From positions 1 through 38,260 of the forward strand of contig JAIKYQ010000086.1 of NCBI GenBank assembly GCA_024683035.1: 38,260 nucleotides of DNA, in the 5' to 3' direction. Source of the stretch: Eubacterium sp. (GTDB lineage: Bacteria > Bacillota > Clostridia > Lachnospirales > Lachnospiraceae). Below are positions 8,249 to 15,496 of the stretch, in pieces (position 1 is the first letter of the stretch; every line of letters begins with the position of its first letter). A program made the translations under genes and the position numbers. The notes beneath the pieces are model-generated. The model ran no database searches and was not told the origin of the DNA. It saw nothing but the letters and a program-made list of their open reading frames with translations.

Positions 8249-8935
8249 ATGTCTGCAGCGAATACCATAGATTTTTCCGGTCTCCCGCTGTTTAACAGGA
8301 TCGATGCCAGAGACTGCTTCCTTCTTTTTGACTGCCTTGGGTGCCGGATCCGCCGGTATAAAAAAGACGATTACATCCGGATGGACGGCGAAATGAATTC
8401 TACTGTAGGAACTGTACTGGAAGGAAGCGTACTGACGTATACGGAAGACATCTGGGGAAAACGCACGCTCATTTCCTTCATAACAGAAGGAGATGTGTTC
8501 GGTGAAAATATAGCCTTCATGGGAAATGGAATGGAAAAACCGGATCTCGTTTACAAATCCGCCTCTTCCACACTGATCCTTTTTATTTCTGCAGGCAGAA
8601 TAACGCATCCCTGTAAGAACGCCTGCACGTTCCATCATTTGCTGACCCAGAATATGTTTGCCCTGATCAGCGCCAAAAACCGGTCTCTGATGAAAAAAAT
8701 CGATGTGATCTCACGGGGATCGGTCCGTGAAAAGATCCTGGCCTATCTGTCAATGGAAGCTCTCCGCAGTGGGAGCAGCACCTTTCGCATACCACTGCGC
8801 CGGTCAGAAATGGCAGAATATCTCTGCATCAACCGCAGCGCAATGACACGTGAACTTGCCTCACTGAAAAAAGAAGGGATCATTGACTACGATAAAAATC
8901 TGTTCATCATCCCCTCTCCTGAAGAAACTCTTTAA
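8249..8935 (+). CDS. Crp/Fnr family transcriptional regulator (first paralogue)
   Basis: A 228-residue regulator with an N-terminal cyclic-nucleotide-binding-like barrel (about residues 10-120, including VLEGSVLTYTEDIWGKRTL) and a C-terminal winged helix. The recognition helix is about NRSAMTRELASLKKEG. There is no N-terminal cysteine cluster like that of E. coli FNR. The barrel lacks an obvious cAMP phosphate-binding cassette, so the signal is unknown (NO, heme or redox are candidates in Dnr/HcpR-like proteins). It is divergent from the nitrate-reductase-like operon, with a perfect palindrome between them. I infer that it activates that operon and represses itself. The start ATG at 8249 has an AGGACACAGGA purine stretch upstream. 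Confidence 0.88.
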   Translation: MSAANTIDFSGLPLFNRIDARDCFLLFDCLGCRIRRYKKDDYIRMDGEMNSTVGTVLEGSVLTYTEDIWGKRTLISFITEGDVFGENIAFMGNGMEKPDLVYKSASSTLILFISAGRITHPCKNACTFHHLLTQNMFALISAKNRSLMKKIDVISRGSVREKILAYLSMEALRSGSSTFRIPLRRSEMAEYLCINRSAMTRELASLKKEGIIDYDKNLFIIPSPEETL

Positions 8936-8941
8936 CCTCCC

Positions 8942-9181
8942 ATTTTAATCGTCTTTAAAACCTGCATATTCAGCATGAAAATGGGGTGGATTGCAGTCAT
9001 CATGCATCATGGAGGATATTCGAATCTGTCGGAAGCGTATGGTGCAGTAGTCAGCTGGATCGCAGCGAATGGATATGAGATCACAGGAGCGCCTTTTGAT
9101 CTTTATATCAGGACACAGTTTGATTCGCTGTCGCCGGAAGACTGGGAAACCGAAGTCTATTTTCCGGTCAGGATAAAATGA
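8942..9181 (+). pseudogene. GyrI-like effector-binding domain remnant
   Basis: Residues read from 8975 include MHHGGYSNLSEAYGAV, then WIAANGYEITGAPFDLYI and WETEVYFPV. This matches the C-terminal part of GyrI-like domains found at the end of MerR- or AraC-type multidrug-sensing regulators. Only about 70 of the expected 150 domain residues remain, and no DNA-binding region lies upstream, where the first Crp/Fnr gene ends. There is no ribosome binding site. Its last 25 bp overlap the end of the convergent Crp/Fnr gene. It is most likely a decayed fragment, although a tiny expressed protein cannot be excluded. Confidence 0.55.
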
Positions 9182-9828
9182 TTTTTCCTGACAGTGATCA
9201 GACCGTCCCGCCGCATCTTTCCAAGTTCCTTGGATAAGGCACTCCGCTCCAGATTCAGATAATCTGCCAGCTGCTGACGGTCAAAAGGAATATCAAATTC
9301 ATGACTGCCCTTTTGAAGAGAGACGGTATTCAGATAAGAAAGGACTCTGCCGCGGATCGTTTTCGGCGCGGTGTGAAAGCTCCTTCCGGAAAGCGACAGA
9401 TTCTTATGTGCGGAGATGCGTAGAAGGTTTGATACAAAAGTCATAAGCCAGGGGCCGGGTAAATTAAAAGGCCCCTGCATACTGCCGATCCTTAAAAAGA
9501 GGATGCGGCAGTTTTCGTTTGCCACAACGTCCACCAGCATAGGTTCAACGGGAAGGTAGGCATAGGTCTCCGCAAAGAACTGGCCTTTTCCGATATGGCT
9601 TAAGATTGTGCGATTCCCCCATATGTCATTGTTTTCTATCGTAACGCTGCCCTCCAGAACCAGACCCATGCGGTCGGTCGTTAAGCCGGCATGCAGAATG
9701 ACGGCTCCCTTCTTATACTGCTTTTTTTCCGCATGAAAGAAGGCCAGAGCAGCGGAGATCTCATCCGCGGTCAGCCCATGAAAAAGCATGGATCTCTGCA
9801 GGATTTCCAAATGCATATTATTAGCCAT
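9157..9828 (-). CDS. Crp/Fnr family transcriptional regulator (second paralogue, HcpR-like)
   Basis: A 223-residue Crp/Fnr-type regulator: N-terminal sensor barrel (VLEGSVTIENNDIWGNRTIL) and C-terminal winged helix with recognition helix about ERSALSKELGKMRRDG. It is clearly paralogous to the regulator at 8249, sharing LEGSV and DIWGxRT. It differs at a recognition-helix position (K here, R there), consistent with the different palindromes beside the two genes. A GAGG lies 6 bases before the ATG at 9828. It is divergent from an Fe-S protein gene, an arrangement known for HcpR regulators of nitrosative-stress genes in anaerobes. The HcpR assignment is inference from context. Confidence 0.87.
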   Translation of the reverse strand: MANNMHLEILQRSMLFHGLTADEISAALAFFHAEKKQYKKGAVILHAGLTTDRMGLVLEGSVTIENNDIWGNRTILSHIGKGQFFAETYAYLPVEPMLVDVVANENCRILFLRIGSMQGPFNLPGPWLMTFVSNLLRISAHKNLSLSGRSFHTAPKTIRGRVLSYLNTVSLQKGSHEFDIPFDRQQLADYLNLERSALSKELGKMRRDGLITVRKNHFILTGK

Positions 9829-9849
9829 AAGAACCTCATTTTTTACAAA

Positions 9850-9867
9850 ATGTGGTTATTACCACAT
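9850..9867. promoter_or_regulatory. Perfect palindrome ATGTGGT-N4-ACCACAT between second Crp/Fnr gene and Fe-S gene
   Basis: A perfect 7-4-7 inverted repeat centred at 9858.5. On the plus strand, a TATGAT -10 at 9888-9893 predicts a start near 9900, which puts the centre at -41.5, a class II activation geometry. On the minus strand it lies 22 bp before the regulator's ATG and would cover that promoter. Confidence 0.7.
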
Positions 9868-9887
9868 ACATATCGTAATGATCATAC

Positions 9888-9893
9888 TATGAT
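9888..9893 (+). promoter_or_regulatory. -10 box of the Fe-S protein gene
   Basis: TATGAT, with the -35 region (9865-9870) at the right edge of the palindrome. The implied leader is about 26 nt, ending in AAGGAGG before the ATG at 9926. Confidence 0.5.
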
Positions 9894-9925
9894 ACATACA
9901 GAAAGACAAGGAGGTGGAAGCAGCG

Positions 9926-10699
9926 ATGCTCAGAAAGATCATTCATATAGACGAGGAAAAATGCAATGGCTGCGGTCTGTGTGCCGAAGCCTGCCATGAA
10001 GGTGCGATCGATATCATTGACGGCAAGGCAAAACTTGTCCGTGAAAATTTCTGCGACGGTTTTGGCGACTGTCTGCCGAAATGCCCGACCGGCGCGATCA
10101 CTTTCGAAAAAAGGGAAGCCCCGGAGTATGACGAGGCTGCAGTAAAACGGGCAAAGGGCGCTGCACGTCCGGCGGAGGGGCGTTCAGTGCCGACCGAAGT
10201 GGAAAGGAGAAAGAAAGCAATGAACGAGATGAACCACGAACACCACGAAGAAGGCTGTCCCGGATCCCGGATGATGCAGTTTCGGAGAGAAGAAATCATG
10301 CAGGAAGAACAGCCGGTCCTGGCCGGAAGACCGGTCTCGCGGCTGGCACAGTGGCCCTGCCAGATCAAGCTGGTTCCGACACAGGCTCCCTTCTTTGACG
10401 GAGCAAAGCTGCTGATCGCGGCGGACTGTACGGCTTATGCCTATGCCAACATGCATGAGGACTTCATGCGCGGCAATGTCACGATCATCGGATGCCCAAA
10501 ACTGGATGGAGTCGATTATACGGAGAAGCTGACCGCGATCATCCGGGATAACGACATTAAAAGCGTTACGATCGTACGGATGGAAGTTCCCTGCTGCGGC
10601 GGACTGCAGAGAGCAGCAGAGAATGCGCTCAGAAACAGTGGGAAATTTATCCCCTGGCAGGTGGTGACGATCTCCAGAGACGGACAGATCCTGGATTGA
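9926..10699 (+). CDS. 4Fe-4S binding protein (Frdx-like, Hcp-associated family)
   Basis: A 257-residue protein. The N-terminal ferredoxin domain has one complete cluster motif (C13xxC16xxC19xxxC23) and a second motif with three cysteines, C43-x5-C49-x3-C53, where the usual second cysteine is absent. An acidic/basic linker follows. The C-terminal domain has Cys-rich segments (ADCTAYAYAN, IIGCPKLDG, VPCCGGLQ) typical of proteins encoded next to hybrid cluster protein genes in anaerobes. I start at ATG 9926 because AAGGAGG is 11 bases upstream; the GTG at 9914 overlaps that site. It is divergent from the HcpR-like regulator. No hcp gene lies downstream. The role is probably redox or nitrosative-stress electron transfer (inference). 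Confidence 0.8.
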   Translation: MLRKIIHIDEEKCNGCGLCAEACHEGAIDIIDGKAKLVRENFCDGFGDCLPKCPTGAITFEKREAPEYDEAAVKRAKGAARPAEGRSVPTEVERRKKAMNEMNHEHHEEGCPGSRMMQFRREEIMQEEQPVLAGRPVSRLAQWPCQIKLVPTQAPFFDGAKLLIAADCTAYAYANMHEDFMRGNVTIIGCPKLDGVDYTEKLTAIIRDNDIKSVTIVRMEVPCCGGLQRAAENALRNSGKFIPWQVVTISRDGQILD

Positions 10700-10750
10700 A
10701 GAAAGAAGAAAAGGATATCCCGATGCGGCCGGCGGCAGTGTGATTTACTC

Positions 10751-10779
10751 TTGAAAATTTGAACTATTCTGTTTACATT
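10751..10779 (+). promoter_or_regulatory. Possible promoter of the alpha/beta hydrolase gene
   Basis: TTGAAA (10751-10756), a 17-bp spacer and TACATT (10774-10779). The match is moderate, and the site is about 98 bp before the start codon. Confidence 0.35.
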
Positions 10780-10876
10780 ATAGGCGGCAGAGAAGATAAA
10801 TACCGGTATCCGCAGATGTGGAAAGACGGTTCTGTTCACGGAAAAGGCCTTGGAAATACAGCAGACGGGGGAAAGC

Positions 10877-11557
10877 ATGGATATTCAGCAATATTACATA
10901 GAGAGCGGGCAGGGAGATCCGATCATTCTTCTCCACGGGAACGGTGAAAACAGTACCTATTTCCGGGGTCAGATGGATGATTTTGCCCGCACGTTTCATA
11001 TCTATGCGATAGACACCAGGGGGCACGGAAAAACACCCAGAGGCAGCAAGCCCTTTACGATCAGGCAGTTTGCGGAGGATCTGCTGGGATTTATGGATGC
11101 GCATCAGCTTAAAAAGGCACATCTGCTCGGCTTTTCAGACGGCGGGAATATTGCGATGGTCTTTGCCATGCAGCACCCGGACCGGGTCGACAGGCTGATC
11201 CTGAACGGGGCAAATCTGGATCCGGATGGGGTAAAGCGATCCACACAGATTCCGATCGAGATAGGATATCGGATCGCAAAAAGGTTTGCCGGCAAGAGTG
11301 AGGCTGCAAAGCGGAACACAGAAATGCTGGGATTGATGGTGAATGATCCCGATATCAGACCGGAAGAACTGAAGGCCATTCGTGCAAAGACACTGGTCAT
11401 TGCCGGCACAAGAGATATGATCCGGGAGTCACATACACGTCTGATCGCGGACAGCATCCCGCACAGCAGGCTGGTCTTCATCAAGGGCGATCACTTTATA
11501 GCTGCTAAGAATCCGGAAGAATTCAACCGGGCAGTTCTTGCCTTTCTAAAAGAATAA
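10877..11557 (+). CDS. Alpha/beta-fold hydrolase
   Basis: A 226-residue alpha/beta hydrolase of the small-esterase/lactonase type. The oxyanion-hole motif LLHGNGE comes first (residues 18-24), then DTRGHGKT, the nucleophile elbow GFSDGG with S87, the acid D180 in AGTRD, and H206 in GDHF. The catalytic triad is therefore complete. Length is at the short end of the family, with a small lid. I start at ATG 10877, preceded by GGGGGAAA; a TTG at 10850 would add nine residues. It appears monocistronic, following the Fe-S gene by 177 bp. The substrate cannot be told from sequence. Confidence 0.88.
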   Translation: MDIQQYYIESGQGDPIILLHGNGENSTYFRGQMDDFARTFHIYAIDTRGHGKTPRGSKPFTIRQFAEDLLGFMDAHQLKKAHLLGFSDGGNIAMVFAMQHPDRVDRLILNGANLDPDGVKRSTQIPIEIGYRIAKRFAGKSEAAKRNTEMLGLMVNDPDIRPEELKAIRAKTLVIAGTRDMIRESHTRLIADSIPHSRLVFIKGDHFIAAKNPEEFNRAVLAFLKE

Positions 11558-11589
11558 AGTGCTTTAATGAACAAGAACACAAATGAAAA

Positions 11590-12690
11590 TTATTTTGACG
11601 AGGCGATGCTGGATGAACGGATGAATGACTGGTTCGAAGCAGAGGCAGAAGAAGCGGCCTGATCTGTCCAGACCTGCTTTCTGTACGCGGAAGGCGAGAT
11701 CCCCGTCTGCTTTTTAAAGCAGCGGAAAAAACTGCTGTCGTCGTGAAACCCGACCGCGTCCGCAATATCATGGATCTGAAGGGACTGGTTTTTCAGAAGC
11801 TCGCAGGAACGCCGGATCCGGATGCCGGCAACGAATTCGCTGAAAGTAGACCCCGTGTTTTTTTTGATAATACGCTGGAGATGTCCGCGGCTGTAGCTGA
11901 ATTTTCTGCAGACATCGTCCAGCGTAACGGTACGGTAATTCTCTTCTGCATAGAAGAGAATTTTTTTCATGTTGATCGACCGCTGATGCGCTGCGGCATC
12001 CTGAATGCTGGAGATGTGTTTCTGGAGCAGATGGATGCAGAGCCATTCAAACTCGACATTAGCGATGCGGGAAGTGTAGGAATCCACCGACTCAAATTCC
12101 AGGAACAGATCGTAGATGTGCCGTTTCAGCATTTCGTCATCGGCCGTTTTCAGCAGGATATAGGTATCCTGAAGATCATGGAAGAGAACATGGGAAAAGA
12201 ACGTGGAGAGGATATCATCATGTTGGAGCAGTGAATGAAAGGCCGTGTCGAATGTTCTGGCCCGTGCCATGATAAAGAACAGCAGCGCGTCGTCGCTGAA
12301 GGTGACGTCGTAATGGGCGGTTCCCGGAGCCAGAAGAAACAGGTCGCCGGCTTCCATGGTATACGTCTTTCCGTCGATCACTTCGGTCGTCGTTCCCTCC
12401 ATAAGATAGACGAATTCCAGATACTCATGCGTATGGCTCTTGATCGGCATGTAGCGGGCCTGCCGGAGGACCATCACGTCAAAACCTTCCGGAATGATGT
12501 CATCTTCCGGAAAACGTTTGACATCTTTGCTGAAAAAGGAAAGCTTGTCCTTCCGGAAGGCGTCCAGATCAAACGTCTTGAGATAGCCGTCCGTGCAGTT
12601 TCCTGCATCCAGCGAATCGAGACGGAGATGATGTTCATAACAGTATTTGCAGATCTTTTCGGTATCTGTAAAATCCATACGGATCGCCAT
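11590..12690 (-). CDS. AraC family transcriptional regulator with cupin sensor domain
   Basis: A 366-residue regulator. The N-terminal cupin-type sensing domain covers roughly residues 65-145 (SHTHEYLEFVYLMEG, DGKTYTMEAGDLFLLAPGTAH). The C-terminal double helix-turn-helix includes LDDVCRKFSYSRGHLQRIIKK and IADAVGFHDDSSFFRCFKKQTGISPSAYR. A Ser/Ala-rich tail of about 25 residues extends past the usual end of AraC domains. It is divergent from the old-yellow-enzyme gene at 12964. A 21-bp direct repeat with AraC-like spacing lies between them, so it probably controls that gene and itself. The inducer is unknown. The ribosome binding site before ATG 12690 is weak. Confidence 0.9.
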   Translation of the reverse strand: MAIRMDFTDTEKICKYCYEHHLRLDSLDAGNCTDGYLKTFDLDAFRKDKLSFFSKDVKRFPEDDIIPEGFDVMVLRQARYMPIKSHTHEYLEFVYLMEGTTTEVIDGKTYTMEAGDLFLLAPGTAHYDVTFSDDALLFFIMARARTFDTAFHSLLQHDDILSTFFSHVLFHDLQDTYILLKTADDEMLKRHIYDLFLEFESVDSYTSRIANVEFEWLCIHLLQKHISSIQDAAAHQRSINMKKILFYAEENYRTVTLDDVCRKFSYSRGHLQRIIKKNTGSTFSEFVAGIRIRRSCELLKNQSLQIHDIADAVGFHDDSSFFRCFKKQTGISPSAYRKQVWTDQAASSASASNQSFIRSSSIASSK

Positions 12691-12779
12691 AGGCTGTCAC
12701 CCTGCTCCCCACAGTACACAGAAATTGTCGGATATATTCAGCATAGCATACGTATTCTGTTTGTAAACCTGCTTTTTTG

Positions 12780-12861
12780 GGAAAAATATCGCAATATGCA
12801 TGAAAATAAGCCTGAATTTTTGCTCTTTTGGAGAAATGCGGCAAAAATGTCACAATTTGCA
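12780..12861. promoter_or_regulatory. 21-bp direct repeat pair, candidate AraC-type operators
   Basis: The segment 12780-12800 recurs at 12841-12861 with 17 of 21 positions identical. The shared core is AAAAATnTCnCAATnTGCA. The offset is 61 bp, close to six helical turns, so both copies face the same side of the DNA. They lie between the AraC gene and the divergent flavoenzyme gene, as expected for operators of an AraC-family regulator. Confidence 0.55.
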
Positions 12862-12963
12862 ATCTACTGTGTCATGTACGGCTCTTCTCTTTATTTGAGA
12901 TTCAGGTAGAATGGAATTATCAGAAAACTATAGGAATCGTATGTAGGATCAGGGAGGGAAAAA

Positions 12964-14223
12964 ATGAGTAATAAAGATACTGCCTTGGCGCAGCCGCTGA
13001 AGATCGGCAGAAAAATCGCGAAGAACCGTTTTGCCATCCAGCCCATGGAATGTGCAGATTCCAGACCCGACGGGGGATTTTCGGAAAGAAGTATCGAGAG
13101 ATACTCCAATCTCTTTGCCGGAAGCGCAGGTGTGATCGTTTTCGAATCGATCACGCTTCAGAGAGATTTCATCGCGAGGACCAACCAGATTTCGCTGAAT
13201 ATCAATGACAAGAAGAGTATCCAGGAGTGGGCGGACTTCATCAAAAAGATGAAAGAGATCAACCCCGATCCGCTGCTCATCGTGCAGCTGACGCATTCCG
13301 GTGAGATCTCCGGCGGCGGTGAGGGACGCCGCATGTGTGTAAAGCCGCTGTACGGATTTGAAGGGGAACTCATCACCGACGAATATGCCGACGACGTGAT
13401 CAAGACCTGGGCGGAAGCCTCGAAGATCCTGTATGACTGCGGCGCGGACGGCGTGGACCTGAAGTTCTGCCACGGCTATCTCGGATCCCAGATCCTGCGT
13501 CCGTACAACGACAGAGACTGGAAATACGGCGGAAGCTGGGAAAACAGAAAGAGCTTTGCTATCAACATGTACGATGCCGTCAGAAAAGCGGTCAACGATC
13601 CGAATTTCATCGTGGGATCCAAGATTTCGATGTGGGAAGGCATCCCGGGAGGCCAGGGCAGCGCAGGCCCCGACACACCGATCATCGATCTGACAGAGTC
13701 CATCGACCTCTGCAAGAGCATCGTCGAGCATGGCGCCGATTTCATTCTGCAGTCCACCGGGACACCGGTGCATACCTGTGCGCTTCATATGCCCGACCGG
13801 CGCAAAGCGGACGATACCTACATCCACATGACCATGGCCAAGATCGTGAAAGAGAACGTACCGAAAGAGACCTGCGTGATCGGCAGTGCCTATTCCGTTC
13901 TCAACAGAGGCAAAAACACGCTGAAAGCGGTCCAGCCGGAATGGAACAGCCTGATCCACTGGGGCAACTACAATATCGAACACGGCTATGTCGACATGAT
14001 CGCGCTGGGCAGACAGTCGCTGGCAGATCCGAAGCTGCCCGCAAAGTATCTGGCCGACAAAGAAGACGAGATCAACTGGTGCGTAGCCTGCGATTCCTGT
14101 GCAGAACTCCTGACACAGCAGGAAAATGTCGGCTGTGTCGTTTACAACAAGCCGTATGCAGAAGTACTGAAAGAGTGCAGGAAGAACAAGGGAAGGATTA
14201 CCGAAACACAGATCGGCGGATGA
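12964..14223 (+). CDS. Old yellow enzyme family flavin oxidoreductase with C-terminal Fe-S motif
   Basis: A 419-residue FMN-dependent TIM-barrel oxidoreductase of the NADH:flavin oxidoreductase/2,4-dienoyl-CoA reductase family. Visible family segments include IQPMECAD, VQLTHSGE, CHGYLGSQILRPYNDR and GGSWENR. The C-terminus carries C373xxC376xxC379x11C391, close to the Fe-S ligand pattern of 2,4-dienoyl-CoA reductase. The FAD/NAD(P) domain that normally follows in that enzyme is missing. It must therefore take electrons from another protein or directly from NAD(P)H. It has a GGGAGGG ribosome binding site, is divergent from an AraC regulator, and ends at a strong terminator. It probably reduces an activated C=C bond of an unknown small molecule (inference). 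Confidence 0.88.
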   Translation: MSNKDTALAQPLKIGRKIAKNRFAIQPMECADSRPDGGFSERSIERYSNLFAGSAGVIVFESITLQRDFIARTNQISLNINDKKSIQEWADFIKKMKEINPDPLLIVQLTHSGEISGGGEGRRMCVKPLYGFEGELITDEYADDVIKTWAEASKILYDCGADGVDLKFCHGYLGSQILRPYNDRDWKYGGSWENRKSFAINMYDAVRKAVNDPNFIVGSKISMWEGIPGGQGSAGPDTPIIDLTESIDLCKSIVEHGADFILQSTGTPVHTCALHMPDRRKADDTYIHMTMAKIVKENVPKETCVIGSAYSVLNRGKNTLKAVQPEWNSLIHWGNYNIEHGYVDMIALGRQSLADPKLPAKYLADKEDEINWCVACDSCAELLTQQENVGCVVYNKPYAEVLKECRKNKGRITETQIGG

Positions 14224-14261
14224 CGCGATCCTTTCCGCTGATGCCGGAAAAAGATATGGAA

Positions 14262-14310
14262 GGTGTCGGGTACCATACAGACAGAAGGTATGGTGCCCGG
14301 CACCTTTTTT
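14262..14310 (+). terminator. Strong rho-independent terminator
   Basis: A 17-bp nearly perfect stem (14262-14278 paired with 14288-14304, loop 14279-14287) is followed by a T-tract, 14305-14310. It ends the flavoenzyme transcript. Confidence 0.88.
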
Positions 14311-14377
14311 ATACTGGTCAAGACAGCGGTATCCGATGTAAAATAGTTACAACTCTTTTATGCCGGAAAGGAGCACC

Positions 14378-14890
14378 ATGCAGATCAGAAAGACCAGGGA
14401 AAAGGATTTTGCCCGACTCATGGAGATCTATGCGTATGCGCGTGATTTCATGAAGCAGCACGGCAACCCGGATCAATGGGGGCCGACGAACTGGCCGCCG
14501 GAGGCGCTGATCCGGGAGGACATAAAAAACGGAAACAGTTATGTATGCGTAAACGACAGCGGTCAGGTATGCGGCACGTTCTATTTTATCGCGGGAAAAG
14601 ATATAGAGCCGACCTACCGGGTGATCACGGACGGGGCATGGCTGGATGACAGCCCGTACGGGGTCGTGCACCGGATAGCGGCAGACGGATCGGAAAAAGG
14701 GATCGGTACGTTTTGTCTGAACTGGGCGTATGAGCAGTGCAGCCATCTGCGTATGGATACGCACGGCGACAACACCGTAATGCAGAACCTGCTGAAAAAA
14801 CTCGGATTCGTCCACTGCGGCACCATCTATGTGGAAGAAGATGATTTTCCGAGGCTTGCCTATGAGAAATCAGCAAAGGCTTGCTTTTGA
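14378..14890 (+). CDS. GNAT family N-acetyltransferase
   Basis: A 170-residue acetyltransferase of the GCN5-related fold. The N-terminus (MQIRKTREKDFARLMEIY) is typical of the family's first strand and helix. The acetyl-CoA pyrophosphate loop is at HRIAADGSEKGIGTF, with MDTHGDNTVMQNLLKKLGF as the C-terminal conserved block. I start at ATG 14378, which has AAAGGAG 6 bases upstream. The last codons lie in a 25-bp tandem duplication (14853-14902) that shifted the frame at the end, so the native C-terminus may differ slightly. It is first in a run of five plus-strand genes. The acceptor substrate is unknown. Confidence 0.88.
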   Translation: MQIRKTREKDFARLMEIYAYARDFMKQHGNPDQWGPTNWPPEALIREDIKNGNSYVCVNDSGQVCGTFYFIAGKDIEPTYRVITDGAWLDDSPYGVVHRIAADGSEKGIGTFCLNWAYEQCSHLRMDTHGDNTVMQNLLKKLGFVHCGTIYVEEDDFPRLAYEKSAKACF

Positions 14891-14902
14891 GAAATCAGCA
14901 AA
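14853..14902 (+). repeat. 25-bp tandem duplication at the GNAT gene end
   Basis: Units 14853-14877 and 14878-14902 are identical at 23 of 25 positions. The GNAT stop codon (14888-14890) falls inside the second unit. Confidence 0.85.
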
Positions 14903-14941
14903 CAGCCGTACGGAAAACAACTACAGGCGGAGGGCATCTGT

Positions 14942-15496
14942 TTGAATAAAAAAATCTTGTACGTGTTTCTGGGTGCCGGCGCGATCCTGCTCGGCATTCT
15001 CTGTCTTTTTGACAAGGGTCTCCCGGTGATCCTCTGCGGGATCGGGCTGCTGATCTACGGGATCGGACAGTTCCTGCACTGGAAAGAACGGAAAAAAGCA
15101 GGGGCAGCCGGCGTCTGGGCTCTGGCCGGCACGATCCTGGCCATCGCATTCGGCGTGTTTCTTTTGATCGGGAGCCGGCTGGGAAGCTTTGCGATCCATA
15201 TTCTTCTGATCAGCCTTTCGATCTGGCTGATCGCGCAGGGAGTGCTGGAAGTGCTGGGCGCTGTGATGTACCGGAAAGCCATGACCACGGCTGACCTCGG
15301 CGTACAGGCTCCCGGATCCGCTGCTTCCATGGTCCTGGGGGCCGTGATGATCGCGGTCGGTATTCTCGGCCTGATCTTCCCGGTGGTGGCGGTCTATGCC
15401 GTCCGGATCTGGATCGTGGCGGAGCTGTTCATGTCGGGGATCCGGATGATCTGGATGGCCCGATCCGCCGGGGAGCTGGAGGAGAGCAACGGATGA
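14942..15496 (+). CDS. HdeD-like (DUF308) integral membrane protein
   Basis: A 184-residue hydrophobic protein with about six transmembrane segments in pairs, as in the DUF308/HdeD family. Helices are seen around residues 5-22, 25-42, 58-78, 82-105, 128-150 and 150-170. The start is the TTG at 14942: no in-frame ATG precedes the first helix, and GGAGGG lies 8 bases upstream. Its stop overlaps the ATG of the patatin gene (ATGA, 15493-15496), showing translational coupling. The molecular function of this family in Gram-positives is not established. Confidence 0.78.
   Translation: MNKKILYVFLGAGAILLGILCLFDKGLPVILCGIGLLIYGIGQFLHWKERKKAGAAGVWALAGTILAIAFGVFLLIGSRLGSFAIHILLISLSIWLIAQGVLEVLGAVMYRKAMTTADLGVQAPGSAASMVLGAVMIAVGILGLIFPVVAVYAVRIWIVAELFMSGIRMIWMARSAGELEESNG

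Noticed and set aside
9167-9192. 7-bp inverted repeat near the convergent ends of the GyrI remnant and the Crp/Fnr gene
   Set aside because: The 12-base loop and short stem make it a weak terminator candidate only.
11567-11662. 31-codon acidic reading frame after the hydrolase gene, overlapping the AraC gene end
   Set aside because: There is no clear ribosome binding site; it is antisense to the Ser/Ala-rich tail of the AraC protein and too short to judge.
12949-13983. Long open frame on the minus strand opposite the old-yellow-enzyme gene
   Set aside because: The plus-strand protein has clear family motifs and a strong ribosome binding site; the opposite frame has none and looks like a codon-bias shadow.
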